From Bacilli bacterium (lineage in GTDB: Bacteria > Bacillota_I > Bacilli_A > RFN20 > CAG-826): DNA of 53,794 bases. This document shows, piece after piece, positions 53,118-53,794 of this stretch. The stretch lies in NCBI GenBank assembly GCA_017534425.1, contig JAFXWB010000008.1:1-53794 (forward strand), written 5' to 3'. The number at the start of each line of letters is the position of its first letter. Within the stretch, counting starts at the first letter, position 1. Below the pieces are notes generated by a model. That model was not told where the DNA came from. It saw only the letters and a list, made by a program, of their open reading frames with translations, and ran no database searches. Both the position numbers and the translations under genes were made by a program.

Positions 53118-53146
53118 ATTATATGTGCGAGAAAAGAAAAAAACAA
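53118..53146 (-). promoter_or_regulatory. promoter of the flippase gene (leaderless arrangement)
   Basis: TTGTTT (53141-53146), 17 bases, TATAAT (53118-53123). Six bases separate the -10 box from ATG 53111, placing the transcription start at the start codon. Confidence 0.7.
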
Positions 53147-53209
53147 AAGACAAAAATAATAAATTGTTGTCTTTCAAAATCAAAATGTGTTGCTAAACTT
53201 TTGATAGTA

Positions 53210-53215
53210 TATAAT
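53210..53215 (+). promoter_or_regulatory. -10 box of the glycosyltransferase gene (leaderless arrangement)
   Basis: TATAAT ends 10 bases before ATG 53226, with no Shine-Dalgarno. A -35 is not clear. Confidence 0.5.
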
Positions 53216-53225
53216 ACTAACTAAT

Positions 53226-53794
53226 ATGCGAATCCTACTTGTTTCACAATATTATTATCCAGAAAGATTTTCAGTTACTGATATAGCCGAAACACTTGTT
53301 AAGCTAGGTCATGAAGTAACTGTTTTAACTGGTAGACCAAACTACGGATATCAACGTATTTTAGAAGAATATAAACATGTAAAATACGAAGAAATTAACG
53401 GTGTTAAAATTCACCGTGTTTCGGTTGTTCCTAGAAAGTATTCTAGAATTTCAATTATTCGTAACTATCTGTCTTTCCATAGAACAGGTAAAAGATTTGT
53501 TAGACATTTCAAAGAAGAATTCGATGTAGTTTTATCTATTTCTCTTTCTCCAGTTATTTCAATTTCTCCTGCTTTGCTCTTTGCTAAAAAACATAACATT
53601 CCTTGTGTTCTTTATTGTCAGGATTTGTGGCCAGAATCAACGCTTGTTACTCACGCGGTAAAGAAAAATTCTTTAATGTATAAGATCCTTTATAAATGGA
53701 GCAAGTCAATTTATGAAAGGTGTGACAGAATTGTTATTTCGTCCCCGTCATTTAAAGAATATTTTGAGAAAGAACTAAATATAAAAGACAAAGT
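53226..53794 (+). CDS. glycosyltransferase family 4 (N-terminal part)
   Basis: The frame starts at ATG 53226 and runs off the window after ~189 residues. The N-terminus MRILLVSQYYYPERFSVTDI and the segment KLGHEVTVLTGRPNYGYQRI are typical of WbuB-like GT4 enzymes, which add sugars to lipid carriers in capsule or O-antigen synthesis. FDVVLSISLSPVISISPALL and VLYCQDLWPES follow as in that group. The acceptor-binding first domain is present; the donor-binding second domain is outside the window. It pairs with the divergent flippase. Confidence 0.9.
   Translation, partial: MRILLVSQYYYPERFSVTDIAETLVKLGHEVTVLTGRPNYGYQRILEEYKHVKYEEINGVKIHRVSVVPRKYSRISIIRNYLSFHRTGKRFVRHFKEEFDVVLSISLSPVISISPALLFAKKHNIPCVLYCQDLWPESTLVTHAVKKNSLMYKILYKWSKSIYERCDRIVISSPSFKEYFEKELNIKDK

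Noticed and set aside
1..53794. CRISPR array, rRNA or tRNA genes
   Set aside because: No regularly spaced repeats, rRNA segments or cloverleaf tRNA genes were seen apart from the tmRNA.

Overview
The window looks like a chromosomal segment of a low-GC, Gram-positive-type gut bacterium in or near the Bacilli (Erysipelotrichia/RF39-like lineages related to Mollicutes). The evidence is the AT-rich sequence, Bacilli housekeeping genes (yhaM, recX, gdpP-rplI-dnaB-yycJ, rlmH, ssrA), lipoproteins instead of an outer membrane, and polysaccharide genes. TGA serves as a stop (for example at 2192 and 4567) and Trp is TGG, so the standard bacterial code applies. The lineage call is inference.

Layout. 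1-4 kb: yhaM (cut by the window edge), recX, two copies of a structured hairpin element, an MqsR/MqsA-type toxin-antitoxin pair with a perfect palindromic operator, and glyA. 4-5.5 kb: an HTH-DUF3990 (predicted ADP-ribosyltransferase) gene overlapping a 186-residue partner gene, a candidate toxin-antitoxin or defence module. 5.5-11.2 kb: a membrane-anchored endonuclease I, a membrane protein, a fused relic of an ORF6N gene and a DUF2442-HTH gene, a secreted leucine-rich-repeat protein, and small proteins. 11.3-12.8 kb: a complete ISL3-family insertion sequence. 12.9-28.5 kb: large surface proteins, an AraC regulator, a small TRQ-repeat protein, hydrolases, an M6-type lipoprotein protease, a GH2 glycosidase with an MFS transporter, a CE6-like esterase, and two very large exported proteins of unknown function.

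28.6-31.8 kb: an HTH-membrane regulator, then a flavodoxin / flavorubredoxin / AlkD-like operon suited to oxygen or NO stress. 31.9-43.9 kb: a small hydrophobic protein, then the conserved block gdpP-rplI-dnaB-yycJ ... rlmH. In this block the usual walRK-yycHI genes are missing, and ssrA plus a fucose/rhamnose catabolic operon (fucI-rhaD-rhaB with a CBM9-like protein) lie between yycJ and rlmH. 43.9-53.8 kb: an O-antigen-polymerase-like protein, lipoproteins, a TupA-like ATP-grasp enzyme, a sirtuin, a ZIP metal transporter, a flippase and the start of a GT4 glycosyltransferase.

Two themes stand out. First, many first genes of transcription units have a -10 box only 6-13 nt before the ATG and no Shine-Dalgarno sequence, while downstream genes have good ones. 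This suggests widespread leaderless mRNAs. Second, the window holds several small regulatory or selfish modules: two toxin-antitoxin-like pairs, a relic of others, an IS that separates a surface gene from its terminator, and an attenuator-like leader carrying a 16-residue ORF that resembles the start of a BglG-type RNA-binding domain.
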